64,000 nucleotides of DNA, taken from positions 2,108,001 to 2,172,000 of the forward strand of contig WOAB01000142.1 in NCBI GenBank assembly GCA_027886185.1. The letters are read 5' to 3'. Each line of letters begins with the position of its first letter. Position 1 is the first letter of the stretch. Source of the stretch: Rheum nobile. Lineage: Eukaryota; Streptophyta; Magnoliopsida; Caryophyllales; Polygonaceae. Shown here one piece after another: positions 36,301 to 47,128 of this stretch. The notes under the pieces are model-generated. The model was not told the origin of the DNA and searched no databases. It saw only the letters and a program-made list of their open reading frames with translations. The position numbers were made by a program, and so were the translations under genes.

Positions 36301-37361
36301 ATTTATGAAGAAATGGTTGAGAAACGCAAAAACTACAAAAAATGGGCCAAACTAGGGCGCTTAGACGACATTTTGTAAGAATTGTCAAAGAAATACAAAA
36401 ACTACAAAAATGCCCCAAACTACGCATTTTAGGAGAAATTTAATCATGAAATGGGCCAAAAACCAAAAAAATTACAAACGGGCCCAAACAAGGCCCATTT
36501 GTAAGGATTGATCATGAAATTGATCAAACTATGCCCAATAGTAAGGATTATTAATGAAATGGGCCAAAACCACTAAAAAATACAAATGGGCCCAGACTAG
36601 GCCCAATAGTAAGGTTATATCATGAAATGGGCCAAAACCACCAAAAATACAAATGGGCCCAGACTAGGCCCAATAGTAAGAATTATTCATGAATGGGCCA
36701 AAACCACCAAAAAATACAAATGGGCCCAAACTAGGCCCAATAGTAAGGATTATTCATGAAATGAGTCAAAACCACCAAAAAATACAAATGGGCCCAAACT
36801 AGGCCCAATAGTAAGGATTATTCATGAAATATGCCAAAACCACCAAAAAATACAAATGGGCCCAGACTAGGCCCAATAGTAAGGATTTTTCATGAATGGG
36901 CCAAAACCACCAAAAAGTACAAATGGGCTCATACTAGGCCCAATAATAAGGATTATTCATGAAATGGGCCCAAACTAGGCCCAATAGAAATAATTTCATA
37001 ATAAATCATAATGTTTCATCAGTATAAACTATAATTCTTTGACTTTTCCAAGTTATAACTTACAATTTCCGAGTTCTTCATACTTCATGCTATAGCGTAA
37101 GTATAAAGTTCAATATATAACTTCATAAGACTTTGTCATATGACATTAGTATATAGTACAAGTGATAACTTCTTAAGAGATCATTATATTACATTAGTAT
37201 AAACTTTAATTACTAAGGATTATTCATGAAATGGGCCCAAACTACCAAAAAATACAAATGGGTCCAGACTAGGCCCAATAGTAAGGATTATTCATGAAAT
37301 GGGCCAAAACCACCAAAAATTACAAATGAGCTCAAACTAAGCCCAATAGTAAGGATTATTT
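36301..37361. repeat. ~68-bp GGCCCA tandem repeat, about twelve copies
   Basis: The unit reads AAATGGGCCAAAACCACC, then AAAAAATACAAATGGGCCC, then AAACTAGGCCCAATAGTAAGG, then ATTATTCATG. About ten units run from 36301 to 36990, and two more lie at about 37215-37361 after an unrelated 225-base stretch. The earliest copies are the most diverged. Each carries two or three TGGGCC/GGCCCA motifs. The array starts shortly after the PMD stop codon and ends at the stop of the convergent GRF gene, so it fills the 3' space between the two genes. Confidence 0.88.
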
Positions 37362-37685
37362 CTATGGCTTGCGATATATATCTTGTACTACCTTGAAATT
37401 ATACCTATAAAGGGCCTCGTTTTGCTTCAGAAGTTGCTTTTTTTCCTTGCACAATTCTCTAATTACTTCGTGTGTTCTCTCATCGTACGGTGGATCTATC
37501 CACTTACAGAAAAGACATCCCCCTTTGTTACCCGGTTTGTGGACATCGTAGGTGCCAAAGTCCGAGCATCCCCAATACCTTCTTTCGTAGTTTCACCCAG
37601 TTTCACAAGTGTGTATGATTGCCTTTGAATTACAAAAGCAAATCCTATCCCCCGTTGATGAACTTGAACTCGACGAAGACTCCAT
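37362..37685 (-). pseudogene. GRF-type zinc-finger gene with one nonsense codon
   Basis: Single exon, 107 codons on the minus strand from ATG 37683-37685 to TAG 37362-37364. It begins MESSSSSSSS, then CFCNSKAIIHTC, NYERRYWGCSDF and GGCLFCKWIDPP, giving the spaced cysteines and the C-x-x-C-W of the GRF zinc finger. A lysine/leucine-rich coiled-coil-like tail follows (about residues 75-100). Short plant proteins made of a GRF finger plus a coiled coil are common and often transposon-associated; GRF fingers bind single-stranded nucleic acid in better-studied proteins. Codon 31 is TGA, inside the finger, so the copy is probably dead. It lies convergent to the PMD gene, and its upstream sequence resembles that of the MULE-OTU gene. 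Confidence 0.75.
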
Positions 37686-37779
37686 ACTGAATTGTAGACA
37701 ATGAAAATACTACAAGGGAAGGATGTGAGGGTTGTTGATCTCATTATGGGTATTTAAAGGCTAAAAAATAGGCGTTAAT

Positions 37780-38140
37780 GGACATGACCGTTTGGTGCGC
37801 GTAACATACGCACACCAAACGGTCAAAACAACTATGCGCATAACTTACGTGCATAGCTGTTTGAATGGGCCAACCCACGTTAAAATGGACCGGCCCATCA
37901 TACATAAGCTTATGCGCGTAAGCTACGCGCATAAATTCAAACAACTATGCGTGTAAGTTACGCGCATAAACTGGCCCATTTTTTGCTCATAGACAGAGGA
38001 ATGGAAGAGGAGAAGAAAGATAAAGAGGAAGAAGGAGAATAAATTAAAAGAGAGAGAGAAGAGGATTGAAAGACAAATTGGAAGAGGAATACCTTGATCA
38101 GGAACCCTAGATGTCTTCTCTGTTACGCGCATAGTAGCAA
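37780..38140. promoter_or_regulatory. Palindrome cluster upstream of the GRF gene
   Basis: Imperfect palindromes built on GCGCGTAA..TTACGCGC occur at about 37797 (GCGCGTAACATACGCAC), 37833 (TGCGCATAACTTACGTGCA), 37914 (TGCGCGTAAGCTACGCGCA) and 37948 (TGCGTGTAAGTTACGCGCA). A half-site lies at 38125 (TTACGCGCA). They lie 100-450 bases upstream of the GRF start on the minus strand. The same motif occurs four times upstream of the MULE-OTU gene at 50610-50770. Confidence 0.7.
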
Positions 38141-38144
38141 TAGG

Positions 38145-38149
38145 ATCAG
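38145..38149. other. Target-site duplication ATCAG, left of Gypsy
   Basis: ATCAG precedes the left LTR, and the same bases follow the right LTR at 46306-46310. Confidence 0.92.
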
Positions 38150-39088
38150 TGATGTGACCCTGCCTCCCATGACGGCCCAAGACGAGGAAGAAGCCACGAG
38201 CTTACGCTCAAAGGGGCCATTAACAAGGTCTAGGTCCAAGGCCATCGCCGCCGCCGTCGCGTCACTTATCGCACGCGCCACCGCCAGCCAAGGAAGCCCA
38301 AAGACCAATCCAAGGCTTGTCGTCCTCGCCACCATCGGAAGTTCTGAAGACTGTGAAATGGCTGCGTTCTTTTGAAGACTGTGCCACCTCGTCGTCTCAC
38401 ACGATGATCTCGTCAAAGCCTTCAACGCGTCCATGAGTTTCACGCGTTTTTTTTGAGACATTATCTATATCTCGTATTTCCAGCTTGTTTAGATAGTTTC
38501 CTTATTTGCAACGTTTTAGATAGTTTCCTTATCTATAGCATTTAAGATAGTTTCCTTTTATCTTTTAGGGTTTGTGCCTTTTTCATGCTTGCATGGGCTA
38601 GCCCTTAGGCTCGTTTCGACCCAAGCCCATTAGGTCTTGGTCGAGACCCCTCCCCTATTTATACCCTACTTTGTACTCTTTATTTCTCACGTTCAAAGTT
38701 AAAGTTCAAGGTTTACAGTCGAGTGTTAATCCCTCCTTCCCTTAATCGGACGTCACCCATATCCCTCTCATCCCCATTCACTCCGCCGCCGACGCTACGG
38801 CAACCACTCGATCTCCATCGAGCTTATCCCCTCCATTGTCGACGCTACGACATCAACGACTTGTCCCTTCAAGTTGCCTATCCCTTCATTCAATCGCTTC
38901 CGCCACCACTATCCATACCCCCATCAACTCGCTTCCATCGCCACCGTTCGCGATCACCACCACGTTCAACATCGCGTTCAGCATCATCTTCACCAACTGA
39001 GACGTTCAGACGTGACTTCCCAACCAAGACTAGATCCAAGGCGTCTCCTTTGACAACTTGGCTTGATACAGGAGGCAAGGACACATCA
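38150..39088 (+). repeat. 5' LTR of the Gypsy element
   Basis: 939 bases, starting TGATGTGACC and ending GACACATCA. A TATA-like TATTTATACCC lies near 38657-38667. The first 230 bases are an open frame copying the end of gag-pol (see the gag-pol entry). Confidence 0.93.
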
Positions 39089-39090
39089 AC

Positions 39091-39104
39091 TGGCATCAGA
39101 GCCC
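39091..39104 (+). promoter_or_regulatory. Primer-binding site of the Gypsy element
   Basis: TGGCATCAGAGCCC lies two bases after the 5' LTR. It matches the initiator Met-tRNA complement TGGTATCAGAGC with one difference. Confidence 0.85.
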
Positions 39105-39838
39105 AGCAGTCTTGTAAGTCACGAACTCAAGTTTTAATTTTGTTCACAATTTTTCTTGACCCCTATCTCTGCTTTCGTACTATCTCGCGAGAAAAAGATC
39201 ACGAAAAACCAAAAATTTTCCATCTTTGCTGACCCTTCGGTTTCTACAAGGTCACACCTTGGCCGATTTTTTTTTCTTCCTTTCCAAGTTTTGGTGTGTT
39301 AGGTAATTTTGTTATCTTGCATGCTAGAATATTTTGTTTCCTTATTTCATGCGTGGATAGAGTTTCCTTGTTTGCTTGATTTTGCTTTTTAGTTAAGTTT
39401 ACCAATTTCTATATATAAGATATCATCAAAATCTTATCTTCTCTCTCCTTTCTCTACAAAAGATAAGATCTCAGATATTAAAAAAAAATATATCAAAAAG
39501 ATATTCAAAAAAAAAAGTTTCCAAAGTTAGGTAAAGCCAAAATAAGGCAACCCTAACTCCCTCACCCAGGTCTAAGCTCATCTTCTCAATCTCTCCATCG
39601 TCTAGGTACCTTCCTAGAAGGTGATTTCTTGCTACTCGGTTGCTTTGTTTACGTTTGTTTAGGGTTTTGATTTGTTCTTGTTTGTTTGATTGCAACTTGC
39701 TTGATACACCAACTCTTGTGCCAGCCAAGCCGCCCTCACGGCAAGCCCAAACAAGCCCTACCTACGTGAACTTTGTGACTTGATTAGTGATTTGCTTGGT
39801 TGTTGTTCTTTGTTGTCTTTTGGTTCGTTTTTACTCCC
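39105..39838. other. Gypsy leader between primer-binding site and gag
   Basis: Untranslated leader of about 730 bases, T-rich, with no conserved protein. It should hold packaging signals, none of which I can identify. Confidence 0.6.
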
Positions 39839-42800
39839 ATGTCTGGCCGTCTTGTTATAGGCATGATGCAGATTGGATCCAGTCAAGACGACCGCGAAGT
39901 CGACACAATAACCCGAGATCAACCCCCACTGTTGGTTCTACCTCAAGGCCAACCACCACAAGACCAACAACGCGATCCAATCATGGAATTGTCCGAAGAT
40001 CAAACCTTGATCCAGGCCCTAAGACAAGAGATCGCGACTTTGAAAGCCCAACCACCAGTGGCACCCATCGTGCCGACTCCTACCCCTCCAAGTGCTATGG
40101 ACGCGCCGCCTCCACCTGGTGCTACTGACGCGGGTCCATCGAAGACGAGAGTCGACAAAGGCAAACGCAAACTGCATTCGACATCTCAACATCAACCACA
40201 ACTCAACAGAATGCAGAGTGTCATCGAGAGTCGCCAAGGCTTCGTTTCCCACCCGGACCGCTATGTCCCCAGAGCCACAACTGCTGGCTTCGACGACGGC
40301 TCCGACTATGACCACGACGCCGAGGATGATCGAGGTGAGTACTCTGAACCTTACAGTTTTGATGACATGTATGCCTCGCAGAGAACACAGCGCCGTGTGC
40401 AAGCCTCTACACCACGCGATGGCCGACGTCGTCAAGCTGGCCAAGCCGACGCGACGCCGAGAAGACACAGCCGCCGCGATCGTGGCGCTGCCCCCCGCGA
40501 TGATCCTTTGAGGACACCCTCTACTCAACAACGCAACCATGATGTACGTGATCATCTATGACACCAAAGTATCCGGACACCGCTTTATGACGATGGCTAC
40601 ACGTCGATCACACCCAATGTCCAAGACGATTTCGACGAATATGATGACGAAGAGATCAAGGACTCAGGTATGGTCAATCCAAATTTTTTCCATCCACCTC
40701 TTGGAGATCCTATTGAGTTGCAGGATCACCCTTCGGATTGGATACCTTCGCCGCGTCTCCGACCCAGAGGAGAACGCGTTCCTGACATTGGCGGCGAGCG
40801 CCGCGATGTTCAGCAGCGAGACAATCGACGCGACAACTATGATCCCCAGCCACGAAGACGTCAACGCGATGACGCCTACACGCCCAAGGATGACTATGTC
40901 CGCAAAGATCGCGAACAACGCGATAGACACCACGTTGGACGCGATAGACCACATGGATTGTGCGCCATTAACAATCCTCTTTATGACGCTGCCCCACACA
41001 ACGCGTTCAACCCAGCCCCAGAATAGCCTCGATACCAGCGACCCCACGTCAAGGTAAAAATCGAGCATTTTCATGGTGAATACAACCCCTCTGTGTTTCT
41101 TGAATGGGTGCAGGCTACAGAGTACACTCTTTGCTATAATCGTGTGCCACATGAGGACCATGTTGATGCTGCGAAGCTTAACTTCCGAGGAGCCGCCCGC
41201 GTGTGGTGGCATAGGTTCGTAGATGATTGCGTTCGATGCCACAGAGCACGAGTCAAAGAATGGCATCAATTAGTCTATGTAATGACCAGGAAATACGTGC
41301 CTCCAGACTACCGGAATCAAATGAGATTGGACATTGCCATGGCTCGCTAGGGATCGATGACTCCACTCGAGTTCTTTTCCAAGCTTGAAGACATGTATTA
41401 CAAGGCCAACATCTCTGTTGCACCATCTACTCTGAGGACCAAATTCTTGAGTGGCTTGAACACTAACATCCGTGATCAACTCGAAATTTTGCCCATCAAA
41501 GACATGAACACACTCACCCACACGGCTATGCAAATTCATGCACAATTATCTCGCCGGAGGTCTTACACATATTCCAGTGGCCAACAAAGGTATTCTTCTA
41601 ACTCTAGTGGTTTACCTTCTACTAATGTTCGCCCTAGTGCCTCTACCATAGCCGCGTCTAGCCAAGACCACAAAGCAAAGACCGCGCCATCGGCCACCAC
41701 GCTGCGACAGAACGCGCCAAGACAGGCGCCAATGAACAATGATCGTGCACGTGATATTGAGTGTTACAAATGTGGTGGAAGAGGCCACTAAAAGAAAGAT
41801 TGTCCAAATGCTCGCAAAGTGTTATTCTCCACAGCCGCGGTCGGCTACGAGTCTTGTGAGGACGAGGAGGCCACACTTGACGCGATCCCTGAAGATAATG
41901 TAGAGGAGGATGAAGACGCGTATGACTGCACACCCACGTCTCTGCACACGGGCACACCATTGAGCTTGGTGACGCGTCGTCTCCTCATCGTCAAGGAAGC
42001 AAACTTAAGCGATCAACGCGAAAACTTGTTCCACACAAGGGCTCTAGTGCAAACCACTTCCTTGAGTGTCATTATTGATGGAGGCTCTTGTGCAAATATT
42101 GTGAATGAGAAGGTTGTCAACCACTTCAAATTGCCTACAACTCCTCATCCACAACCTTATGCCCTCCAATGGATTTTCTCAAGTCCAGGTAACACAGTAT
42201 CTCGCCAATGTTTAATTTCTTTTTCTATAGGCCAATAATGTGATTATATTCTTTGTGATGTCATTGTAATGGACGCCACCCATATTTTTCTTGGGCGCCC
42301 ATGGAAATTTGACAGGTGCATGCTCCATGACGGGTATTTGAACACTTATGTGTTCAATTACCATGGGAAGCGCGTCACTTTGCATCTAATGTCTCCCCAT
42401 GAGATCTTGTAGGATCAGGTAGAACGCGATCGCCAGAAGGCCATAGAGACCGCGTCCACTACGTCCAACTCTGGTCACACTTCGCCTTCTCCAGGCACTA
42501 GCAAGAAGAAGCCACATGCCCAAGCTGGGACACCAAGTGCCCCGACTCCCTCGTTGCCCCCAGCGCGTCCTTTGCAAGGAACCTGTGAGCAACGCGTTCT
42601 TTTAACCAGGCCCAGTGACCTCACTGCATGTGTCACTGGCAAAGCGCCATGTTTTCTACTTGTGCCAACCCCGTGCATACTATAATCGTCGAAGAACGCG
42701 GTCTTACCATCATCGATCGCGAAGTTGCTTGACGCGTTCCAAGACGTCTTCCTAGATGAGTTGCCACAAGGTTTACCTCCCCTGAGAGGCATTGAGCACC

Positions 42801-45580
42801 AGATTGATCTTGTTCTCGGTGCTTCCTTGCCCAACCGCGCTGCGTATAGAGCTGGCCCGGAAGAGACCAAGGAACTACAGCGCCAAGTCCAAGAATTGTT
42901 GGATCGCGGGTACGTCAGGGAATCTCTTTTCCCTTGTGTTGTGCCTGTGATCCTTGTGCCTAAGAAAGATGGCACCTGGAGAATGTGTGTTGATTGTCGT
43001 GCCATAAACCAGATCACAGTCAAGTATAGGCACCCTATTCCTCGCCTTGATGATATGCTTGATGAACTTCATGGCGCGACACTCTTCTCCAAGATTGATT
43101 TGAAGAGTGGTTATCACCAGATCAGGATGAAAGAAGGTGATGAATGGAATACGACATTCAAAACCAAGTATGGGCTCTACGAGTGGCTTGTCATGCCCTT
43201 TGGGCTCACGAACGCGCCCAACACATTCATGCACGTGATGAACCACGTGTTGAGATCTTTCCTTGGCAAGTTTGTTGTCGTTTATTTCGATGACATACTT
43301 GTGTATTCCCGGAGCCTCGAAGACCATGCCGATCACCTTCGACAAGTGTTAGAGTGTCTTCTCCAAGAGCACCTATTCGCCAATCTGGCTAAGTGTTCCT
43401 TTTGCTCCGCGTCCACCAACTTTTTGGGCTACATTGTTAGTCGCGATGGTTTACGCGTTGACGAGGAAAAGATCGCGGCCATCAGGACCTGGCCCATGCC
43501 TACAACTCCGACACAAGTGCGAAGCTTTCTCGGTCTCGCAGGCTTTTATAGGCATTTTGTACGCGACTTTTCCTCCATTGCCGTGCCACTTCATGAGCTC
43601 ACCAAGAAAGGAAGCATAGTTTTGTGGCAGGATTCCCATGAACGCGCCTTCTCCACCTTGAAGACCGCATTATGCCAAGCGCCATTGCTCCAGCTTCCAG
43701 ATTTCACCAAACACTTCGAAGTAGAGTGTGATGCCTCTGACATAGGCATTGGTGGTGTACTACACCAGGAAAAGAGGCCAATTGCCTACTTCAGTGAGAA
43801 GCTCACAGGAGCCACTCTCAATTACCTCACCTATGACAAAGAGCTTTATGCCTTAGTACGCGTGCTAAAGACTTGGCAACACTACCTCTGGCCGCGTGAG
43901 TTTGTCATCCACAATGATCATGCCGCGTTGAGCTACTTGAAGAGCCAAGCTCACCTCAATCGCCGCCATGCTCACTGGGTAGAGTTTCTGTAGACATTCC
44001 CTTATGTCGTTGTTCACAAGAAAGGGAAAGATAACATCGTTGCTGACGCGCTGTCTCGCAGGTATGTTCTCTTGACTCAAGTGCAAACAAAGATTTTGGG
44101 TTTTGCTTTGATTAAAGATTTATATGCTAGTGACCCTTTCTTTGCCCCTATTCTTGAACACTGCCTGAGATCGCGTGAGTTTGAGATGTTTTACCTTTCT
44201 GAGGGTTATTTGTTTAAGGCTAGTCGTCTATGCATTCCTAGATCTTCCATTAGGCTCCTATTGATTGATGAAGCACACGCGAGTCGTGGACACTTTGGGA
44301 TTAGGAAGACCTTAGACGCGCTGAGAGAACACTTCTTTTGGCCTAACATGACCCACCAAGTGACTAGGTTTTGTAGGAGTTGTGTGACTTGCCAGAGAGC
44401 CAAAGCTAAGTCTAGGCCTCACGGCCTCTACACTCCTTTGCCCATTCCGAGTGCCCCCTGGAAAGATTTGTCTATGGATTTCATCACGGGTTTGCCCCTC
44501 TCTAGACGAGGTAAAGACTCTATTTTTGTGGTCGTAGATAGATTTTCTAAGATGGCACATTTTATAGCTTGTAAGACCACCCATAGTGCTAGTGAGATTG
44601 CTGATTTATTCTTTGAGCATGTGGTGCGTCTTCATGGAGTCCCGCATACCATTGTTAGTGACAGGGATTCTAAGTTTGTTGGTCATTTTTGGAGAACTCT
44701 TTGGGGAAATCTAGGAACCAAACTCCTATTCTCGACTAGCTACCACCCCCAAACCGATGGCCAAACAGAGGTCACCAATAGAACTCTAGGAGCCCTCCTT
44801 CGCACGATGCTCAAAGCCAACCCTAAGCATTGGGAGGACTTACTATCAATTGTCGAGTTTTGTTACAATAGATGCAGACACACGACAACCAAGTTGACAC
44901 CTTTTGAGGTGGTGTATGGCATCAACCCATTGACACCACTGGATTTGTCGCCGCGCCCTCTCCGAGATCCAGTGCATGTATCCGCCTCACATCGCGCTGA
45001 ACAAGTCCAAGAGCTTCATCGAAAGACCAAGGAGCAGCTGGAGTGGAGGGCCGTGCAGTATACCTCGCAGAAGAATTCAGGCCGCCGCCGCATCGTCTTT
45101 GCCCCCGGGGACTTTGTCTGGGTGCATCTACGAAAGGAGAAGTTCCCCTCGCGGCGAAAACACAAACTAGCACCGCGTGGAGATGGTCCCTTCTGCGTGA
45201 TCAAGGCCATAGGGGACAATACTTATCAACTCGAGCTCCCACCAGATTTTGGAGTCCACACGTCCTTCAACGTGGCAGACCTGACTCCATATGTTGAGCC
45301 AGAGTTTGATGATGGTGAAGCGGGGACGCTTCACAATCAAGTGGGGGGGGGGGGTGATATGACCCTACCTCCCATGACGGCCCAAGACAAGGAAGAAGCC
45401 ATGAGCTTACGCTCAAAGAGGCCATTAATAAGGTCTAGGTCCAAGGCCATCGCCGCCGCCATCGCGTCACTTATCGCACGCGCCGCCGCCAGCCAAGGAA
45501 GCCCAGAGACCAATCCAAGGCTCGTCGTCCTCACCACCATCGGAAGTTCTGAAGACTGTGAAATGGCTGCGTTCTTTTGA
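39839..45580 (+). pseudogene. Gypsy gag-pol, one frame with eight nonsense codons
   Basis: From ATG 39839 (MSGRLVIGMMQIGSS) one reading frame runs 1914 codons to TGA 45578-45580 without a frameshift. It is broken only by stops at 40559, 41024, 41348, 41789, 42236, 42410, 42683 and 43991. Gag: charged N-terminus, capsid motif FHGEYNPSVFLEWV (41069 on), and the zinc knuckle CYKCGGRGH*KKDC, which contains a stop. Protease: VIIDGGSCANIV (42070). RT: CVDCRAINQITVKYRHPIP, then the catalytic YFDD box in VVVYFDDILVYSR (43280). RNase H: FEVECDASDIGIGGVL. Integrase: zinc motif H..H with CRSCVTCQRAK (44368), and DDE core with IVSDRDSKF and SYHPQTDGQTEVTNRTL. The frame continues through the poly-G tract, giving GGGG, and about 75 residues into the 3' LTR, where it carries RSKRPLIRSRSK, like the GP-TR-R-K C-terminal motif of related plant elements. 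No chromodomain was recognised. Confidence 0.92.
45337..45354 (+). promoter_or_regulatory. Polypurine tract of the Gypsy element
   Basis: AATCAAGT followed by twelve G residues (45343-45354) immediately precedes the 3' LTR start TGATATG. An uninterrupted G12 is unusually pure for a plant polypurine tract. Confidence 0.8.
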
Positions 45581-46305
45581 AGACTGTGCCATCTCGTCGT
45601 CTCACGCGATGATCTCGTCAAAGCCTTCAACGCGTCCATGAGTTTCATGCGTTCTTTTTGAGACATTATCTATATCTCGTATTTCCAGCTTGTTTAGATA
45701 GTTTCCTTATTTGTAACGTTTTAGATAGTTTCCTTATCTATAGCATTTAAGATAGTTTCCTTTTATCTTTTAGGGTTTGTGCCTTTTGCATGCTTGCATG
45801 GGCTAGCCCTTAGGCTCGTTTCGACCCAAGCCCATTAGGTCTTGGTCGAGACCCCTCTCCTATTTATACCCTACTTTGTACTCTTTATTTCTCACGTTCA
45901 AAGTTAAAGTTCAAGGTTTAAAGTCGAGTGTTAATCCCTCTTTCCCTTGATCGGACGTCACCCATATCCCTCTCATCCCCATTCACTCCGCCACCGACGC
46001 TACGGCAACCACTCGATCTCCATCGAGCTTATCCCCTTCGCAGTTGATGCTATGACATCAACGACTTGTCCCTTCAAGTCGTCTATCCCTCTATTCAATC
46101 GCTTCCGCCACCACTATCCATACCCCCATCAACTCGCTTCCATCGCCACCGTTCGCGATCATCACCACGTTCAACATCGCGTTCTTCAACGCGTTCAACA
46201 TCATCTTCACCAACTGAGACGTTCAGACGTGACTTCCCAACCAAGACTAGATACAAGGCGTCTCCTTTGACAACTTGGCTTGATACAGGAGGCAAGGACA
46301 CATCA
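45355..46305 (+). repeat. 3' LTR of the Gypsy element
   Basis: 951 bases, TGATATGACC to GACACATCA, followed by ATCAG. Compared with the 5' LTR it has a 12-base insertion (GCGTTCTTCAAC-like) near 46185-46198. Confidence 0.93.
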
Positions 46306-46338
46306 ATCAGGCATACATCTAACAACCATAGACAAGAC

Positions 46339-47020
46339 TTATTCAGATAAAGGAAGCCACCTGCTCATGACAGATTGAAGCACAAGCTTAGGATCCTTGT
46401 TCTGAAGCTCACGAGGAGGTACAGACAAGTTCAATTTCTTTATCACCTTCTCAATCATCCCCTTGTCACCATCGGGTTCTATAGCCGCTTGGTAAACCTG
46501 CCACAAAGGCTCTAACACAAACTGAACAAAAGTAGGCTTGGCTTCACTACCTTCACCCATACCTTTCTTCCCCACAATCAATTTGGTCTTAGGATTAAAA
46601 TACCGTGGACCCCATAAAGCCTTTCTCAATGGAATGAGACTTGCTCCAAGCTTTGAAGCATAAAATTCAGCAAACTCCGCAACTGTGAATCCCCATCCAT
46701 CCAGAGCACAAACAAACGCAACATTCCCCTTTTGCGGTTGAAATGTATCCTCTTCATCATCCTCTATAAACTCCTGATTCTCATCATCAACCTCCCCAAT
46801 AGACAAAGCAAGGTTCGAATCATCATCAGATAGATACTTTTCAGACTTGTAAGCACTAACTATCACATTCACCTCATGAACTATCCTCGACAACCTAGTA
46901 TATGCCTCCATAGGACTCAGCTTCAGTTCACATATCAACCTATCAATCTTATTGAGCACCAAACAAGGTGTAACCTTTTCCACCCAAGCTTGCCTCAAAT
47001 GCATCTGGACTTTGTTGCAA
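46339..47020 (-). pseudogene. Captured fragment of EFL1 (elongation factor-like GTPase 1)
   Basis: On the minus strand about 222 codons read without interruption from LRQAWVEKVTPCLVLNKID through SPMEAYTRLSRIVHEVN, KGNVAFVCALDGWGF, FAEFYASKLGASL and LWGPRYFNPKTKLIVGKKG to LQSVMSRWLPLSE. This is the region from the end of the GTP-binding domain (NKID is the G4 motif) into the next domain of EFL1/RIA1. That EF-2-like GTPase releases eIF6/TIF6 from 60S ribosomal subunits in the cytoplasm. The full protein is about 1000 aa, so this is roughly a fifth. Similarity stops abruptly at 46343, next to the Gypsy target site, and near 47015, where an AG precedes it. It follows the OTU part of the MULE gene on the same strand, which suggests transduplication by that element. 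A free-standing gene is excluded by its length. Confidence 0.82.
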
Positions 47021-47128
47021 ACACTAAATTGAAACTCGCAAATTACAAGGCTAAGTGAAGTTCAATACATAATGTCAATCACTAAATGAATAGTTGGAAA
47101 TTATTACATCACATAATTGTAACATCAA

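Larger units (their letters stand above)
38150..46305 (+). mobile_element. Ty3/Gypsy LTR retrotransposon, full length
   Basis: The 8156-base element has LTRs at 38150-39088 (939 bases) and 45355-46305 (951 bases), target duplication ATCAG, a Met-tRNA primer-binding site and a poly-G purine tract. The LTR ends are TGATGTG...CACATCA in the left copy. The right LTR differs mainly by a 12-base insertion near 46190 and scattered substitutions. The domain order is gag, protease, RT, RNase H, integrase. It was inserted between the captured EFL1 piece and the GRF gene, which abut when the element and one ATCAG are set aside. Confidence 0.96.

Noticed and set aside
36301..37361. ~68-bp repeats as a CRISPR-like array
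   Set aside because: Whole units repeat, with no alternation of constant and unique parts, and there are no cas genes.
38723..39232. A 169-codon open frame in the Gypsy LTR (and its copy near 46066)
   Set aside because: It runs from the LTR across the primer-binding site and is Pro/Ser-rich without conservation between the two LTR copies.
40019..41269. Minus-strand open frames of 178 and 201 codons across the Gypsy gag
   Set aside because: Antisense shadows of the gag frame, which shows real domain motifs on the plus strand.
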